Shown: positions 27,084 through 39,200, numbered from the stretch's first letter. The stretch: DNA of 43,980 bases from Scenedesmus sp. ARA3 (GCA_004335835.1 RWJK01001236.1:9148-53127), one strand, 5' to 3'. Program-made: numbers and translations. Notes: a model not told the origin generated them from the letters alone.

Positions 27084-30000
27084 AGGCTGCTGCTGCTGCT
27101 TATACGGCACATGTGGGCAGCAACACATCCTGCTGCTGCCAACGCTGCTGTTGCTGCCGCTGCTGCCAACGCTGCTGCTATCGCTGCCGCCATATAACTG
27201 CTGCTGCCGCAGGCGGGCCGGACGGCTTCCACCGGCGCGTGTGGCGCGCCGCGACAGTGCAACAGAAAAACGTACTAACGCTGCTGCTGCTGCTTTTGTG
27301 GCCGCATCACTGCNNNNNNNNNNNNNNNNNNNNNNNNNNNNNNNNNNNNNNNNNNNNNNNNNNNNNNNNNNNNNNNNNNNNNNNNNNNNNNNNNNNNNNN
27401 NNNNNNNNNNNNNNNTGTGGCGCGCCTCGGCAGTGCAGCAGACAAACATACTATCGCTGCTGCTGCTGCTTTTGCGGCCGCATCACTGAAGCTGCTGCTG
27501 CTGCTGCTGCAGGCGGGCCTGACGGCTTCCACCGGCGCGTGTGGCGCGCCTCAGCCGTGCAACAGACGGCAGAGGGCAGCGCAGTTGAGCTGTCTTACAC
27601 GAGCGTCGACGGAGAAGAGGTGGGTGACAACATCCAGGGTTTTCAAATGTTTAGGGCTTGGAATTTGGGACCGCCGCTGTGGCACTGACCTTCACACACG
27701 CAAGCGAGGTCAGTGCAGCAACAGTGCCCTGCAATTGGTTGCAGGATTACCCAGGCACGCTTGAAGCTACGGTGCGCTACAAGCTGCTGTCTCACAGAGC
27801 ATCTCCCGCAGCCTAACCTCTGCAACGGCTTAGGCTGTTTGGTGGTGCTTTGGTTGCAGGGCTACCCAGGCACGCTGCAAGCCACGGTGCGCTACGAGCT
27901 GCTGTCGCACAGTGCGGAGCTGCGACGCTGATATATGACCTTTGCAGCTGTGTGGCTGCTTGAATGCTGTTGCAGGGCTACCAAACTGCAAGCCACTGTG
28001 CGCTACGAGCTGCTGTCTCACAGAGCATCTCCCGCAGCCTAACCTCTGCAACAGCTTGTGCTCTTTGGTGGTGCTTTGGTTGCAGGGCTACCCAGGCACG
28101 CTTGAAGCCAGCGTGCGCTACGAGCTGCTGTCGCACAGAGCATCTCCCGCAGCCTAACCTCTGCAACGGCTTATGCTCTTTGGTGGTGCTTTGGTTGCAG
28201 GGCTACCCAGGCACGCTGCAAGCCAGCGTGCGCTACGAGCTGCTGTCGCACAGTGCGGAGCTGCGCATCAGCATCAGCGCCACCACCGACAAGCCCACCC
28301 CAGGTGGGAGCTCAAAGGGTTTCGGGTTTTGGGTTTCACACTGAGCGGGTTTTTGGGATTCACACTGATTGGATATTGTCAACTGTCACATACTGCTGAG
28401 CTGCGTATCAGCATCAGCGCCACCACTGACAAGCCCACCCCAGGTGAGAGGTGTGGGGTTTAGGTTTAAGGAACAGCTGTTGGGCACTGCAGCTGCCGTC
28501 TCACAGTACAGAGCAGCGCATCAGCATCAGTGCTTCCGTTGACAAGTGCACACCCGGTGAGGCGGCCTGGTAGGGTTTGTAAGCATAACTCCAACCGTGG
28601 GTTGTTACAAGTTGCCAAGCGCGCTGAATTAATGCATTGATAAAGGTTGTCTGCTGTTTTTTCGTGGTAATGTCACTCTGTTGCACCTGCAACCAAAAGT
28701 TCACTTGCGCCTAGTGCATGCAGCTACCCCGGCTGCCGTGGTTTGGACTGCAACAAATCTGGCACTTTGAACTCTGCAGTGAGGATTGCCGGCCACAGCT
28801 TGCGTGAAGCTGAATTTCATGCTGCCCTACATTGTGAACTCTGCAGTGAACTTCAAACCACAGCTACCTGAACCTGGGCGGCCACAGCTACTGTAAAAAT
28901 CAACTTCACACCTACCTGCCACTGAGTATTGTGTGGTGGAACTGAACTTCACACTGCCTGGCACTGTGAACTCTGCAGTGAACATTGCAGGCCACAGCTA
29001 CTTCAACCTAGCGGGCCACAGCAGCGGCACCATCCTGGGTCATGTCGTAAAGCTGGCCGCTGATCACTTCACGCCTGTGGATGACACCAACATCCCAACT
29101 GGTGGGTGCACATGCTGTTTGTATGTTACTCTCTTGATGCCATTGTCAGTGTCCACAGATTTTTGTAGAGCAGCGGCACCATTTTGGGTCACTTGATGAA
29201 GCTGGCGGCTGACCACTAAACCACAGTTGACGGCACCAATGTACCAACCAGTAAGCGCACTGACTGTACTGATATAGTGACATGATGTTACTGTGATCAT
29301 CTTTGTGAAAAGCTATTTTGAAAGCTGCGGCAGCAACCTGGACGGTAGTGAAGCTGGCTGCTGACCAGTGCACCCCAATTGATGGCACCAGTAGCAGGCT
29401 CAAAATAATGACAAGCTCATTTCAACCCAATCAGTCACACTTTTCAGTTGTTTTACCTTCAAACTCGCTTCATTCCAACCCTCTCTGTTTCCTGCAGGCG
29501 AGGTCCTGCCGGTGGCCGGCATACCGTTTGACTTCACCACACCCCACACGGCTGGCGAGCGCATCGGCCAGCTGCCAAGTCACCCCAACGAACCACCCAC
29601 TCACTTCATTCAACTCTCTGTTTCCTGCAGGCGAGATTCTGCCAGTTGCGGGCACCCCATTCGACTCTGGCGCGCGCATCAGGCAGCTGCCAAGTCACCC
29701 TACTCAGCCGCTCACTTCTGTTATTACCTTTGTTTCCTGCAGGCGAGATTCTGCCAGTGGCAGGCACACCGTTCGACTTCACGACACCCCACACAGTCGG
29801 GGAGCGCATTGGGCAGCTGCCAAAACACCTGCTGAACCACTCACTCACACACATGCTTTTCTTTTCAACTCTCTGTTTCCTGCAGGCGAGATTCTGCCAG
29901 TGGCCGGCACGCCGTTTGACTTCACAACACCCCACACAGTCGGCGAGCGCATCGACCAGCTGCCAAACGGGTACGACCACAACCTGGTGCTGTTTGGCAT

Positions 30001-30420
30001 GGGGCCGCAGGCGCGCTTTATAACAAGAAATCAAGCCGTCAGCTCCACGTAAGTTGCATTGGATTGCTGATTGACTGGCTGAGGTTGGGTTGCACCGCGG
30101 TCCTTTGGGGTGTTTGGCATGGGGCCGCAGGCGCGCTTCATAACAAGGAACCAGGCAGTGAGCTCAACGTAAGTCCTTCCTTGACTATGTTACACTGTGT
30201 TATGTTACTAAAGTTATCTGGAGTGCGGGGGGGGGAGGCGCACTGAGCAGCTGCCAAATGGCTATGGCCACCACCTGGTGCTGTTTGGCATGGGGCACCA
30301 GCTGGGTGCTTTCCAACATGGGCCCCAGTTGTGAATGATCACCAGTATATAAGCCGACTGGATCAAATACTCAAATCAGATGATGTCTTCTGTACGGGTG
30401 TCTGTGGCAGCTGTTGCTGC

Positions 30421-30456
<36 letters not shown>

Positions 30457-30790
30457 AGGCCCCGCCTGGCTACTACAGTGACTGAGCCCTCCAAGGGACT
30501 TAGAGTTAATTGAAAACTTTTGAAATAGTATGGTGCGCTGCTGCTGCTGCTGCTGCTGCTGCTGCAGGCCGCGCCTGGCTGCCACCGCGACTGAGCCCTC
30601 CAAGGGACTTAGAGTCAATCAAAATCTCTAGAAATTGTATGGTGCGCTGCTGCTGCTGCAGGCCGCGCCTGGCTGCCACCGTGACTGAGCCCTCCACCGG
30701 ACTCGAGCTGCAAGTGCTCACAACAGCACCAGGTGGGCACATACGTTATGTGCAAGGCATATTCACAGCCAACAATTTGCACCAAGACAT

Positions 30791-30825
<35 letters not shown>

Positions 30826-32302
30826 TGCTTGAGCTGCAGCGCCAGGCGGGTGCGCAGTGATGGGCACAGTTGATTCACAGAGTCAGCTTTGTATCGAACA
30901 TGCGGCAGCAGCAGCAGCCTTGGATAGAGCTGCAGGTGCTCATGACAGCAGCAGGTGGGCACAGCAACCACATGTGGCGAAGTCGTTGACAGCCATCAAC
31001 TGTGCACCGTAATTTGCAGCAGCAGTTGCGTTGTCCTGCAGGCATGCATATCATATGGATGTCATATGATTGTCATATGGGTGTCATATGGATGTCATAT
31101 GGATGTCATATGGATGTCAAATGAGTGTCATATGGATGATGTCCTGCAGGCATGCATATCATGTGGATGCGGCGCATCCACGGCCAGACGTCAATCATCG
31201 CCTTTGTTTTTGAAACCTAGGGTTTGCCGGCGCGTTCTTCTGCGAATGTCTGCTGCAGGCGTGCAGTTCTACACCGGGGGGTTCCTGGGCGGCGGCGACA
31301 CGCCAGATGCCAAGGACAATGGTAACGCTGCCTTGCCGCCAGCCTCTTTGAAACAGCTTCAACCCAAGGTTTTACCTGCTTTTTGTTCTGGTTTGTCTGC
31401 CGCAGGCATGCAGTTCTACACTGGTGGATTCTTGGGCGGCGGCGACACGCCAGATGCCAAGGACGGCGCGCAATACCCGCGCTTTGCGGGGCTTTGCATT
31501 GAAACACAGGTGCAGCATTAGATATTGTTGTGTTGTTGTGATTATATCGAGTGGTGGTATTTTTTAAAACAAATACTTTTTAAAAAATTGACGAGTTTTT
31601 AATTACAAAAAATGAAATTTCAAAGAATATTTTGTTAGTATATGTAATGTTCGGGTCACTCGGATGCCAAAGACGGCGCGGCCTACCCACGCTTTGCAGG
31701 GCTGTGCATAGAGACACAGGTACAAGTTTCATGATAATAACTGTACAGCACTGTATCAAATCAAGTGCTTCTAAGAACGGCCCGCAGTACCTGTGCTTTG
31801 CAGGACTGTGCATAGAAACAAAGGTACAAGTGTCACGATGTATGTAACTGTACAGCGCTGTATCAAATTATCAGATCAAGCGCTTCCGAGGACGGTCCGC
31901 AGTACCTGTGCTTGGCAAGGCCGTGCATGCTACTGTCACCTTGAATTTTGTTACGTGACATATAACGATAACAAATGACAAACATTCATAATTTATCATT
32001 CATCCACCAGCACCAAATGCATGTGATCATGCTGTGGCCTGGTGCTGCACACACGTGGTTTGAATCTAGATTGATCTATCCAATTGAATCTAGATAGATC
32101 TACCACTGCCGCAGCGGCTCTTGCGCAGCGTGGCACTGCCACTGGAGCTCAACCACTGCTGCTGCTGCTGTGCTGCTGCTGCTGCTGCCCGCAGAACTTC
32201 CCGGACGCTATCAACCAGCCCACGTTTCCCTCAGTGCTGCTGCAGCCAGGAGAGACGTACAGGCACCAGATTGTGTACCGCCTGAATGTACCGCCCAGCT
32301 AG
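25863..32302 (+). CDS. GALM: Aldose 1-epimerase (galactose mutarotase) with N-terminal membrane anchor, complete, 9 exons
   Basis: It interconverts alpha and beta anomers of aldoses such as galactose and glucose. Exons: 25863-26126, 26713-26842, 27513-27619, 28201-28303, 28979-29101, 29886-30048, 30662-30732, 31406-31509, 32195-32302. Phases close to 391 codons (390 aa; family core about 340). Family signatures in order: [16 protein letters not shown] (about 97-112), ALHGG with H131, the [10 protein letters not shown] block with H207, [21 protein letters not shown], and LCIETQNFPDA with E353. H131, H207 and E353 correspond to the substrate-binding and catalytic His/His/Glu triad of bacterial GalM. 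Unusually, a hydrophobic segment (residues 5-22) followed by WRKKQGSKR precedes the core, suggesting an anchor or targeting signal. Exon 1 to 2 is the least certain junction because the family is variable there. Confidence 0.93.
26540..26684 (+). repeat. 5'-part copy of GALM exon 2 and CTG run
   Basis: The copy ([20 protein letters not shown]) lies at about 26540-26618. A CTG run at 26639-26684 follows, and then the acceptor of the intact exon at 26713. Confidence 0.87.
26928..26980 (+). repeat. 3'-part copy of GALM exon 2
   Basis: This repeats [10 protein letters not shown]...ALH and the GTGGGTGC donor region downstream of the intact exon, with substitutions. Confidence 0.82.
27041..27085. 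repeat. CTG run in GALM intron 2
   Basis: About 14 CTG units on the sense strand, followed by further degenerate CTG/CCGCTG text to 27205 and then the first exon 3 copy. Confidence 0.9.
27210..27450 (+). repeat. Two 5'-part copies of GALM exon 3 around an assembly gap
   Basis: A copy at about 27210-27265 ([12 protein letters not shown]) with acceptor precedes the gap, and the tail of another (27416-27450) follows it. The sequence after each copy (GCTGCTGCTGCTTTTGTGGC-like) is also repeated. The intact exon begins at 27513. Confidence 0.85.
27314..27415. other. Assembly gap, 102 N
   Basis: A run of Ns inside the duplicated exon 3 junction region. Its real length and copy number are unknown, so units may be missing or collapsed. 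Confidence 0.99.
27745..28150 (+). repeat. Four 5'-part copies of GALM exon 4
   Basis: Copies near 27745-27810, 27858-27925, 27976-28040 and 28086-28160 repeat the acceptor and [16 protein letters not shown]. The shared tract between them (GCATCTCCCGCAGCCTAACC) is duplicated too. Period is roughly 110 bp. The intact exon is 28201-28303. Confidence 0.9.
28397..28560 (+). repeat. Two 3'-part copies of GALM exon 4 with donors
   Basis: Copies at 28397-28443 ([15 protein letters not shown]) and about 28505-28560 lie downstream of the intact exon. The second is more diverged. Confidence 0.87.
28775..28885 (+). repeat. Two degraded 5'-part copies of GALM exon 5
   Basis: CTCTGCAGTGA-type acceptors followed by partial [14 protein letters not shown] text at about 28775-28805 and 28829-28890, upstream of the intact exon 28979-29101. 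Confidence 0.72.
29166..29395 (+). repeat. Two 3'-part copies of GALM exon 5
   Basis: Copies near 29166-29250 and 29325-29395 repeat [20 protein letters not shown] text. They carry stops and small deletions. Confidence 0.78.
29498..29800 (+). repeat. Three 5'-part copies of GALM exon 6
   Basis: Acceptor plus [20 protein letters not shown] recurs from 29498, 29631 and 29742 before the intact exon at 29886. Each is followed by a near-copy of the same intron tail (TCTGTTTCCTGCAG), so the whole intron end is duplicated. Confidence 0.9.
30098..30300 (+). repeat. Two 3'-part copies of GALM exon 6
   Basis: [19 protein letters not shown] with its GTAAG donor recurs at 30098-30172. A shorter decayed copy is at 30253-30300. 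Confidence 0.87.
30409..30613 (+). repeat. Two 5'-part copies of GALM exon 7, each preceded by a CTG run
   Basis: Runs at 30409-30458 and 30538-30566 end in CTGCAG acceptors followed by [15 protein letters not shown] copies. The intact exon at 30662 has the same arrangement with a shorter run. Confidence 0.9.
30789..30955 (+). repeat. CAG run and 3'-end copy of GALM exon 7
   Basis: A CAG run on the sense strand at 30790-30824 lies in intron 7. A copy of the exon end ([10 protein letters not shown]) and GTGGGC donor follows at 30928-30955. Confidence 0.78.
31055..31143. repeat. 11-bp minisatellite (GTCATATGGAT units)
   Basis: About eight units with a few substitutions, rich in CATATG. Near-identical GTCCTGCAGGCATGCATATC blocks flank it at about 31033 and 31139 and resemble the acceptor region of GALM exon 8. 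Confidence 0.92.
31252..31322 (+). repeat. 5'-part copy of GALM exon 8
   Basis: Acceptor plus [19 protein letters not shown], very close to the intact exon 31406-31509. No donor follows. Confidence 0.88.
31656..31935 (+). repeat. Three 3'-part copies of GALM exon 8
   Basis: Copies near 31656-31722 ([19 protein letters not shown]), 31773-31826 and 31889-31930 become steadily more diverged with distance from the intact exon. Confidence 0.87.
32158..32190. repeat. CTG run before the GALM last exon
   Basis: An interrupted CTG run on the sense strand that runs into the CCCGCAG acceptor at 32193-32194. Confidence 0.85.
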
Positions 32303-32475
32303 GCAGTACAACAGCAGTGCAGTGGCGGGCTGGAGCCGTGCAGGCACCAGCCTGACTGTACCGCCTAGCTAGGCAGTACAACAGCAGTGCTGCTGCAGCC
32401 AGGGGAGACGTAATAGCATCAGAAAGTGTACTGCCTGAGTGTACCGCCCACCTAGGCAGTACAACAGCAGGCTAG
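32286..32475 (+). repeat. Three-fold repeat of the GALM stop-codon region
   Basis: The segment GTACCGCCCAGCTAGGCAGT and the following ACAACAGCAG recur at about 32287, 32358 and 32444. The last copy also repeats LQPGET-type sequence. Only the first lies in the reading frame. Confidence 0.85.
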
Positions 32476-33384
32476 TGTAGCAGCAGGCTACAGTGTAGCA
32501 GCAGGCAGTACGGAAGCACTACATGCATGTCCAAGAGTGAGGCGGGCCTGATAAGGTTGACAGGATGAAAGCTAGTGTAGCTAGTCGACTAAGGAGCAGG
32601 GTTGGAGCGGCGACAAGCGCAGATCAATAGCTGCAGCACTTGGTTCAGGCATGTCATCTGAGACTTTGCTGTTCTGCCGGTATCGAGAGTTGCAGAAATC
32701 ACCGATTGCAACAGCGAAATGCAGCATAATGCGCCGCACATCCAGGCGATCATGCACAACATGCATCTCCAAGAATGGGGCTGGCCTGGTAAGCGTTTGA
32801 CAGGACGAATACTCGAAAAGTGCCTGTTGAATTGGCCTTTGTCTGGCACAAGCATGGGTTCGTGGGGTGGGGTGCTGCATGTGTGGCACAAGCTGGCTCT
32901 GGCCTCCTGGGTGATGCACAGTTGTTCTGGCCTCCATGAACAGCCGTCTGATGACAAGAGTGAGCCCTTTGAGCAATCAATCCGTCAACCGGGACCCTAA
33001 TTAATCAGCATAGTGTTCCCATCAAAGTCTCTGTCCGAATAGATTGTGCAGTTGCGGTGGCCCATTCAAAGCGTGCGGGTTCAGCAGGGCTTGTACTGTG
33101 CGAAGCCCCCTGCAGCGTGCTCAGCCGCTTTCGGCGCTTGATACCACTGTTCGGCCTTCTAAATGCTTTGTTTGCTACACGAGGTCCGATCATCAGCTGC
33201 TGCTTTTGGAATGCGTAGATCATGTCCGGCTTACTGCTGGCACTACAACTCAACAATGATACGTCGTTGAATATCTTTCAGAGATAGAACAATATCTAGC
33301 TGCTGAGGAGGCTTTGGGGAGTGGGGTAGGGGCCCCAAATAGCAGCATCTCGGCGTTCGCTTAGGCTCACAAGAAGCTAGCGCC
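32476..33384. other. Intergenic stretch between GALM and exportin-7
   Basis: No gene is seen. A diverged direct repeat of about 50 bp (GCCTGATAAGGTTGACAGGA-like) occurs at 32521-32570 and 32758-32806. The right end should contain the exportin-7 promoter. I see no clear TATA box. Confidence 0.5.
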
Positions 33385-34991
33385 ATGGACGCCATACTAG
33401 CGCAACTGCCTCAGATCGAGGCGATGTGTGAGCAGCTGTATACAGCTCAGGTGCGTGGCCAGCAGCAGAGGGCTGTCCTGCCTGCACTGCTGTGCAGCAC
33501 AGCACCAACTGACAGCAATCTGCTCGCAGACGCCTGATCACCGCACGCAAGCGGAACAGATGCTTCGGCCGTTCAGCCAATCCACGGAGTACATTGCCCA
33601 CTGCAAGGTGGGGCTTACCCAGCCTCTCACAGCAGCACTGCCAGTACACCCCAGCTGCACAGCAGGTTGCTGCTGCTTTGCCTCCCTTAAGCAAGCAGCT
33701 TGCAGGAGATTGAGATGGCACACTGCTGATTTGGTGGTTCTGATGCTGAGCTTGAGATGGGGCAGCCATAGACACATAGCTGTGGCTGCGTGTTTGCTGT
33801 GCATCAATCACGCTCAGCACGGGAGCAGCAAAAGCAAGCAACAGCAGCTGCCAAGGCTCCTGCAAGCAGTAGCATGCGCCTGAGGGCACAATGTGCGTGT
33901 GCTGCATGTGGAGCAAGTGTGCTTGAAAGTCAGACACGACACTATGCTGTACAGCATCAGCAGCGTAGCAGCTGTCGCTTGCAGCCTGCCTCTCCCTTGT
34001 AGACAGCCTCTGCTTGGCTGTGGTGCAGCTGTTTGGGAGCACGAACAGCAACTATCTTGTTTCGTCTGTTATCATTTCAATGCATTATTTCTACTTTGAG
34101 CATATGGCTATCCCTGACCTTGCAATCAGGGCTGCACACTATGAATTACTTGTGTTGGACAACACACAGCGCGCGCTCCAGCACTTGCAGCGTTGCGCCT
34201 CTCTGGACACATAAGCGTCCTGCTCACATGTCAGCAAAGTAACACCTGCAGTCGCCTGCAAAGCTTTTTTCCATCACCCACCACCCACTGCATCACTGGC
34301 TGCGTGTTGCGCTGGCCATCTTACACAATGCTTTTACAACGCTTATGCAACGCTTATACAATGCTCTAAACAACGCGTACACAATGCTTGAAGCAACGCT
34401 TATACAATGCACCCTGAACTTTGCTCAGATGCCGGCCCCATTCAGCCTGCAAGACGGCCCGCATCAAGCCGCTCCTGCAAGCACTTAAGGGTTAAGGGTT
34501 TAGCTAGAAGCCCTAAACCCTATGCCGGCCCCATTCAGCCTGCAAGACGGCTCTCATCAAGCCGCTCCTGCAAGCATTCAAATCCCAACCACCACAACAT
34601 GTCATGATAACACATTGCTGTGACCCATTGCTGTGTGCAGGCCATCCTAGACAACTCCAAACCCCTGTACTGAGCACTACACACACTGCGTGCACAATAG
34701 TTGGCCAATAGTTGGCCTGGTTGCATTGCTTGCTGCTGTGTGCAGGCCATCCTAGACAACTCGCGCTCGCCATATGCTCAGTTGCTGGCCTCGTCGAGTC
34801 TGCTGAGGCTGGTCACGGAGCATGCACTCAGGTGGGGGGTGGGGGGGGGGGCAGCAGCAGTATTGGCAATATTGACGGCAGCAGCAGCAGCAGCAGCGGC
34901 AGTGCAGGTATTGGCCTCATCTAGTCTGCTGAGGCTGGTCACGGAGCATGCACTCAGGTGGGGCGGCAGCAGCAGAGGCAGCAGCAGCAGA

Positions 34992-35035
<44 letters not shown>

Positions 35036-36218
35036 TGGCAGCAGCAGCGGCGGCGTTGGCGGCGTTGGCAGCAGCAGCCGAGGGAACGCCAGTAGCTGCT
35101 GCAGCAGCAGCGAGGACGTCAGCAGAATTGGTGTGTTCTCAGCAGCAGCCACAGCAGCAGCACCACAGGCATGCGACTCCCAGCAGTTGGATCAAGCTTA
35201 TTTTGATGTGCTTGGGAGAAGCAGCAAATGCGCGACCAGAACAGCAGGAGGAGCAGCAGCAGCAGCAACGGCGGCGGCAGCTGGAGCATCATCGATATCA
35301 ATAGCAGCAGCCGTGGCAGCAGCTTCAGCTGCAGCAAGAATCAATTTAGCAGCGGCAGCAGCAGCAGTAGCAGTAGCAGCGGCAGCTGAAGCAGGCAAGG
35401 CATTGCAGGAACAGCAGCAGTGGTAGCCGCAACGGCAGCAGCAAGGGCAGCAGCACCAGCAGCAGTCACAGATGGAACATGCATGGCAGGAGAAGATCAG
35501 CAGCGGTGGCAGCAGCGGCAGCAGCAGCAGCCTGGGGCTGCACGGCAATACAGGAACATCAGCAGAGGCAGCAGGAACGTTAGTGCAGGAACAGCAGCAG
35601 CGGCGGCTGATCCTGCTCCAGTGCACCAGCTGTTGCCTTTGGTGTGCTCCCTGGTCAGCACTTGAGCAGCAGGCGCTACTTGCTGGTTATGCTGCACCAG
35701 AGTTGTACAGATGGCAATGCAGGGCAATACTGACGATGGCAGCAGCCTGGTTTCAGAAGTCAACGTGGCTGGATTGACCTGCCATCAAAACTTGTCAATG
35801 TATCGCAGCAGCAACAGCAGCAGCAGCAGCAGCAACAGGCACAGGGCATCCGGCAGTTTCCGCATGCTTGCAGTTGTTGTGGCCTGCTGCAGGGCGGCAG
35901 CAGCTTTCAGAGCATCAGTGCACCCGTCTGCCTGTGCTGTTGATGTGACAGCACCAGTGTTCGGTTCATTCACAACTTGCTGCTGCTGCTGCTGCTGCTG
36001 CCGCTGCAGTGCTCAGATCCGCATTGAGATGAAGAAGTACTTCATGCAGTACCTGGACACGTGAGTAGGGGCAAGACTGTACCTATTGTTGTTCCCTTTT
36101 CCCTTTGTTTGACAGCATTTGTGCGAATCACAGCGCTCGGTGGACCTTCCCAAAGCTTGATGTGGCATGCTGGCAGGTCAGATATGACATGTCTTGCCGT
36201 GTCACATTTGCCATCTTC

Positions 36219-36261
<43 letters not shown>

Positions 36262-39200
36262 AGGCACGGCCCCGGCATGGAAGCCTACGTTTGCACCAGC
36301 GTGGTGCAGCTGCTGTGCCGCACCGTGAAGCTGGCCTGGTTTGATGCTGATGCTCCTCGCGGCATTGTGGATGAGTGCAAGGCGCTGATGGAGCGGGGCA
36401 GCCCGGGGCACTACCTGCTGGCCCTAAAGGTGCTGACGATGCTGGTCAGCGAGATCAACACAGCGACACCAGGGCGCACACTCACAGCGGTGAGTGGTTC
36501 AAGGGATTCAGCAGCGTAGGCTGATCAGAAGCGTTGTGTTTGGGTTTCAGGCACTTGAATGTTGATGATTGCAAAGCCCTAATGCAGCGAGGGAGCCTTG
36601 AGCACTAGCTTCGCCCAATGCGCTGATAGCTGCCTCACTATTGCCACTGCTGCTGCTGCTGCTGCTGCTGCTGCCTGCAGCACCGCAAGATTGCTGTGTC
36701 CTTCAGGGACCTCAGCCTGCTGTCAGTGTTCAAGGTGGCGCTGGTGGCGCTGCGGCAGCTGCTGGACAACCGCGCAGAACCAAGGCTCAAGGAGCAGGTG
36801 CGGGGGGTTGAGGGGGTTCAGCAGGGGGTGCAGTAGGGTTTAGGGCGTGCAGCGGCGCTGCGGCCGCTGCTGGACAACAGGGCAGAACCAAGGCTCAAGG
36901 AGCAGGTGCGCAAGGTTCAGGGGGTGCAGCAGGGTGCAGTGGGGTTTAGTGGGTGCCATCTGGGTAGGGGTTTAGGTGGCGCTGGTGGCGCTGCGGCAGC
37001 TGCTGGATCACCGCGCAGACGCAAAGCTCAAAGAGCAGGTGCGCTGGGTTTAGGGGCTGCAGCAGGGTTTAGGCGGTGCAGGGGCTGCAGCGGGGTGCAG
37101 TAGGGTTGAGGGGGTGCAGCGGCTCAGCAGGCAGCTGCTGGACAACAGGGCAGACGCAAAGCTGAAGGAGCAGGTGTGCAGGGTTCAGAGATGACAACCT
37201 GCAACTGTACAGCAGGGTACAGGGGGTGCAGCGGACGCAGCACTTAGGCCGTGCGGTACGGTAGCAGTAGTCAGCTGCTGGACAGCAGCGACAAGGACGG
37301 TGATGCTGTTCTGCCTGTTGATTGATTTTGCGGGCACCTGCCTGGTGTAACACATCATGCCCTGTAACATGTTATATAGCAACATGACAACAATGTCATA
37401 ACTGTGTTTTTTGCAGGGCCTGACGCTGGCGCTGGCATGCCTGTCGTTTGACTATGTGGGCACCTGCCTGGTGAAAGGTTGTGTAACACGCCATTTAACA
37501 GCTTTATGATGTGTTACTTTTTGTATATCTGCAGGGCCTGACGCTGGCGCTGGCGTGCCTGTCGTTTGACTTTGTGGGCACCTGCCTGGACGACAGCGCA
37601 GAGGACATGAGCACCATACAGGTGGGGGAAATCAAAAAGCAACAAAGTAACATGCTGCCGCACAATGTAACATGTGTTATAACAAATTGTGTAACTGCAG
37701 GTGCCCAGCAGCTGGCGGGGGCTGATTGAGGACCCCTCCACGCTGCAGCTGTTCTAAGACAAAGCAATTTCTGTTGGTCCAACCAAGTTGTAACAACGTT
37801 GTAACAATGTTGTAACACCTGTGCTGTATGCAGGTGCCCAGCAGTTGGCGGGGGCTGATTGAGGACCCCTCCACACTGCAGCTGTTCCTGGACTACTACG
37901 CAGCCAGCGGCCCACCACCCAGCAAGTGAGCGTTACAGCGTCATTGGTTAGGGGTTCAGGCTTTGCAGGTTTGGGGTTTGAGGCTTAATGTAGGGATGGA
38001 GCGCATGCCATGGATTGCAGGAAGAAGGCCGAAGACGCCTGCAGTGGGCAGCAGCTTGCAGGGAGCCATGCTTGGATTTGGGCCGCTTGCAGGAAATTGT
38101 GTGTCAGCAACAGCAGCTTGCAGGAACTTGCAGGAACTTGCAGGAAATTATCATTAAAAACTGCGGGGATGTCTGCTGTTTGGTTGTATGCCATCAGTGC
38201 GCCGGTGCAGCTGGGGCTGGAGTGCCTGGTGCGGCTGGCCACTCAATTAAGCACTCTATCACTAATTAGGTTGCAACAAGTAACTCCCTCGTTGTATCAC
38301 CTATCTCTTGTTATGCCACACTGCAGGCTGGCGCTGGAGTGCCTGGTGCGGCTGGCCAGCGTGCGGCGCAGCCTGTTCAGCAGCGACGTGGAGCGGTCAA
38401 AGTTCCTCAACCGCCTGGTCAACGGCTGCAGGTGAGCAGGAGGGTAGCGCGGTCAGCTGTGTGAGGGTTTAGGGTGAGGCACCGTGTGTTCAGCAGCGAC
38501 GTGGAGCGGTCAAAATTCCTCAACCGCCTGGTCAACGGCTGCAGGTGGGTGAAATGGTTTTGCGCGGTCGGCTGTGTGAGGTGCAGCAGCGACGTGGATC
38601 AGTCGAAATCACCATGAGTTCTGCCGGCTGCACAGCTGCCCAAAACCCTGCTTGCTGCACTGCGCTAAACCCTGCAGGGACATCCTGCGTGCCCAGTCGG
38701 GGCTAGCGGAGCACCATGACAACTACCACGAGTTCTGCCGGCTGCTGGGGCGGCTCAAAACCAATTACCAGCTGAGCGAGCTGGTGCGTGCCTCGGTTTT
38801 TTGGGGGGAACTTTAGGGTTTGGGGCTTATTGCAATTCGATTTTCAGGTTTCAGCATGCGCAGCTGGGGGGCGGGGGAGGGGGGGGGGGTGCAGTTTCAC
38901 CATGCGTTGCGCCAGCTGCAGGGGCGGCTCACAAGCAACTACCATCTGAGTGAGCTTGCGCGATTAGGGTTTTGGGGTCGGCAGCGGCCTAAGGTTTAGG
39001 TCCAGGGCTTAGGGTTTAGGGAAAGTGGCTTGGGCAGTGTATAGGGTGGCTGCTGATCCTGCAGCTGCCTGTGGTGCATGCGGCTGTGCATGTCTCTGCA
39101 TGCCGTGCCGTTGCGTTTGCGTCAACCTCAGCCGCCGCTGCTGTCTGTGCTGCCGCTGAACCCTCAAACCCCAAAACACTGCAGGTGTCTGTTGACAACT

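Larger units (their letters stand above)
33608..34745 (+). other. XPO7 intron 2
   Basis: No missing exon is expected: exon 2 (TEYIAHCK) and exon 3 (AILDNSRSPYAQ) are adjacent in homologues. It holds a degenerate CAACGCTTATA repeat (34323-34410), a 60-bp direct repeat at 34431 and 34524 unrelated to any exon, and a 5'-end copy of exon 3 with acceptor at 34636-34672. Confidence 0.75.

Noticed and set aside
34014..34214. Open frame with YFYFEHMAIPDLAIRAAHYE
   Set aside because: It lies in XPO7 intron 2. It looks protein-like, but it has no match to the exportin family, no paired splice sites, and exons 2 and 3 are contiguous in homologues.
34948..35426. Long open frames of poly-Ala, poly-Ser and poly-Gln
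   Set aside because: They arise from CAG-rich intron 3 of XPO7, open in several frames at once and absent from the exportin family. Homologues join exon 3 directly to exon 4.
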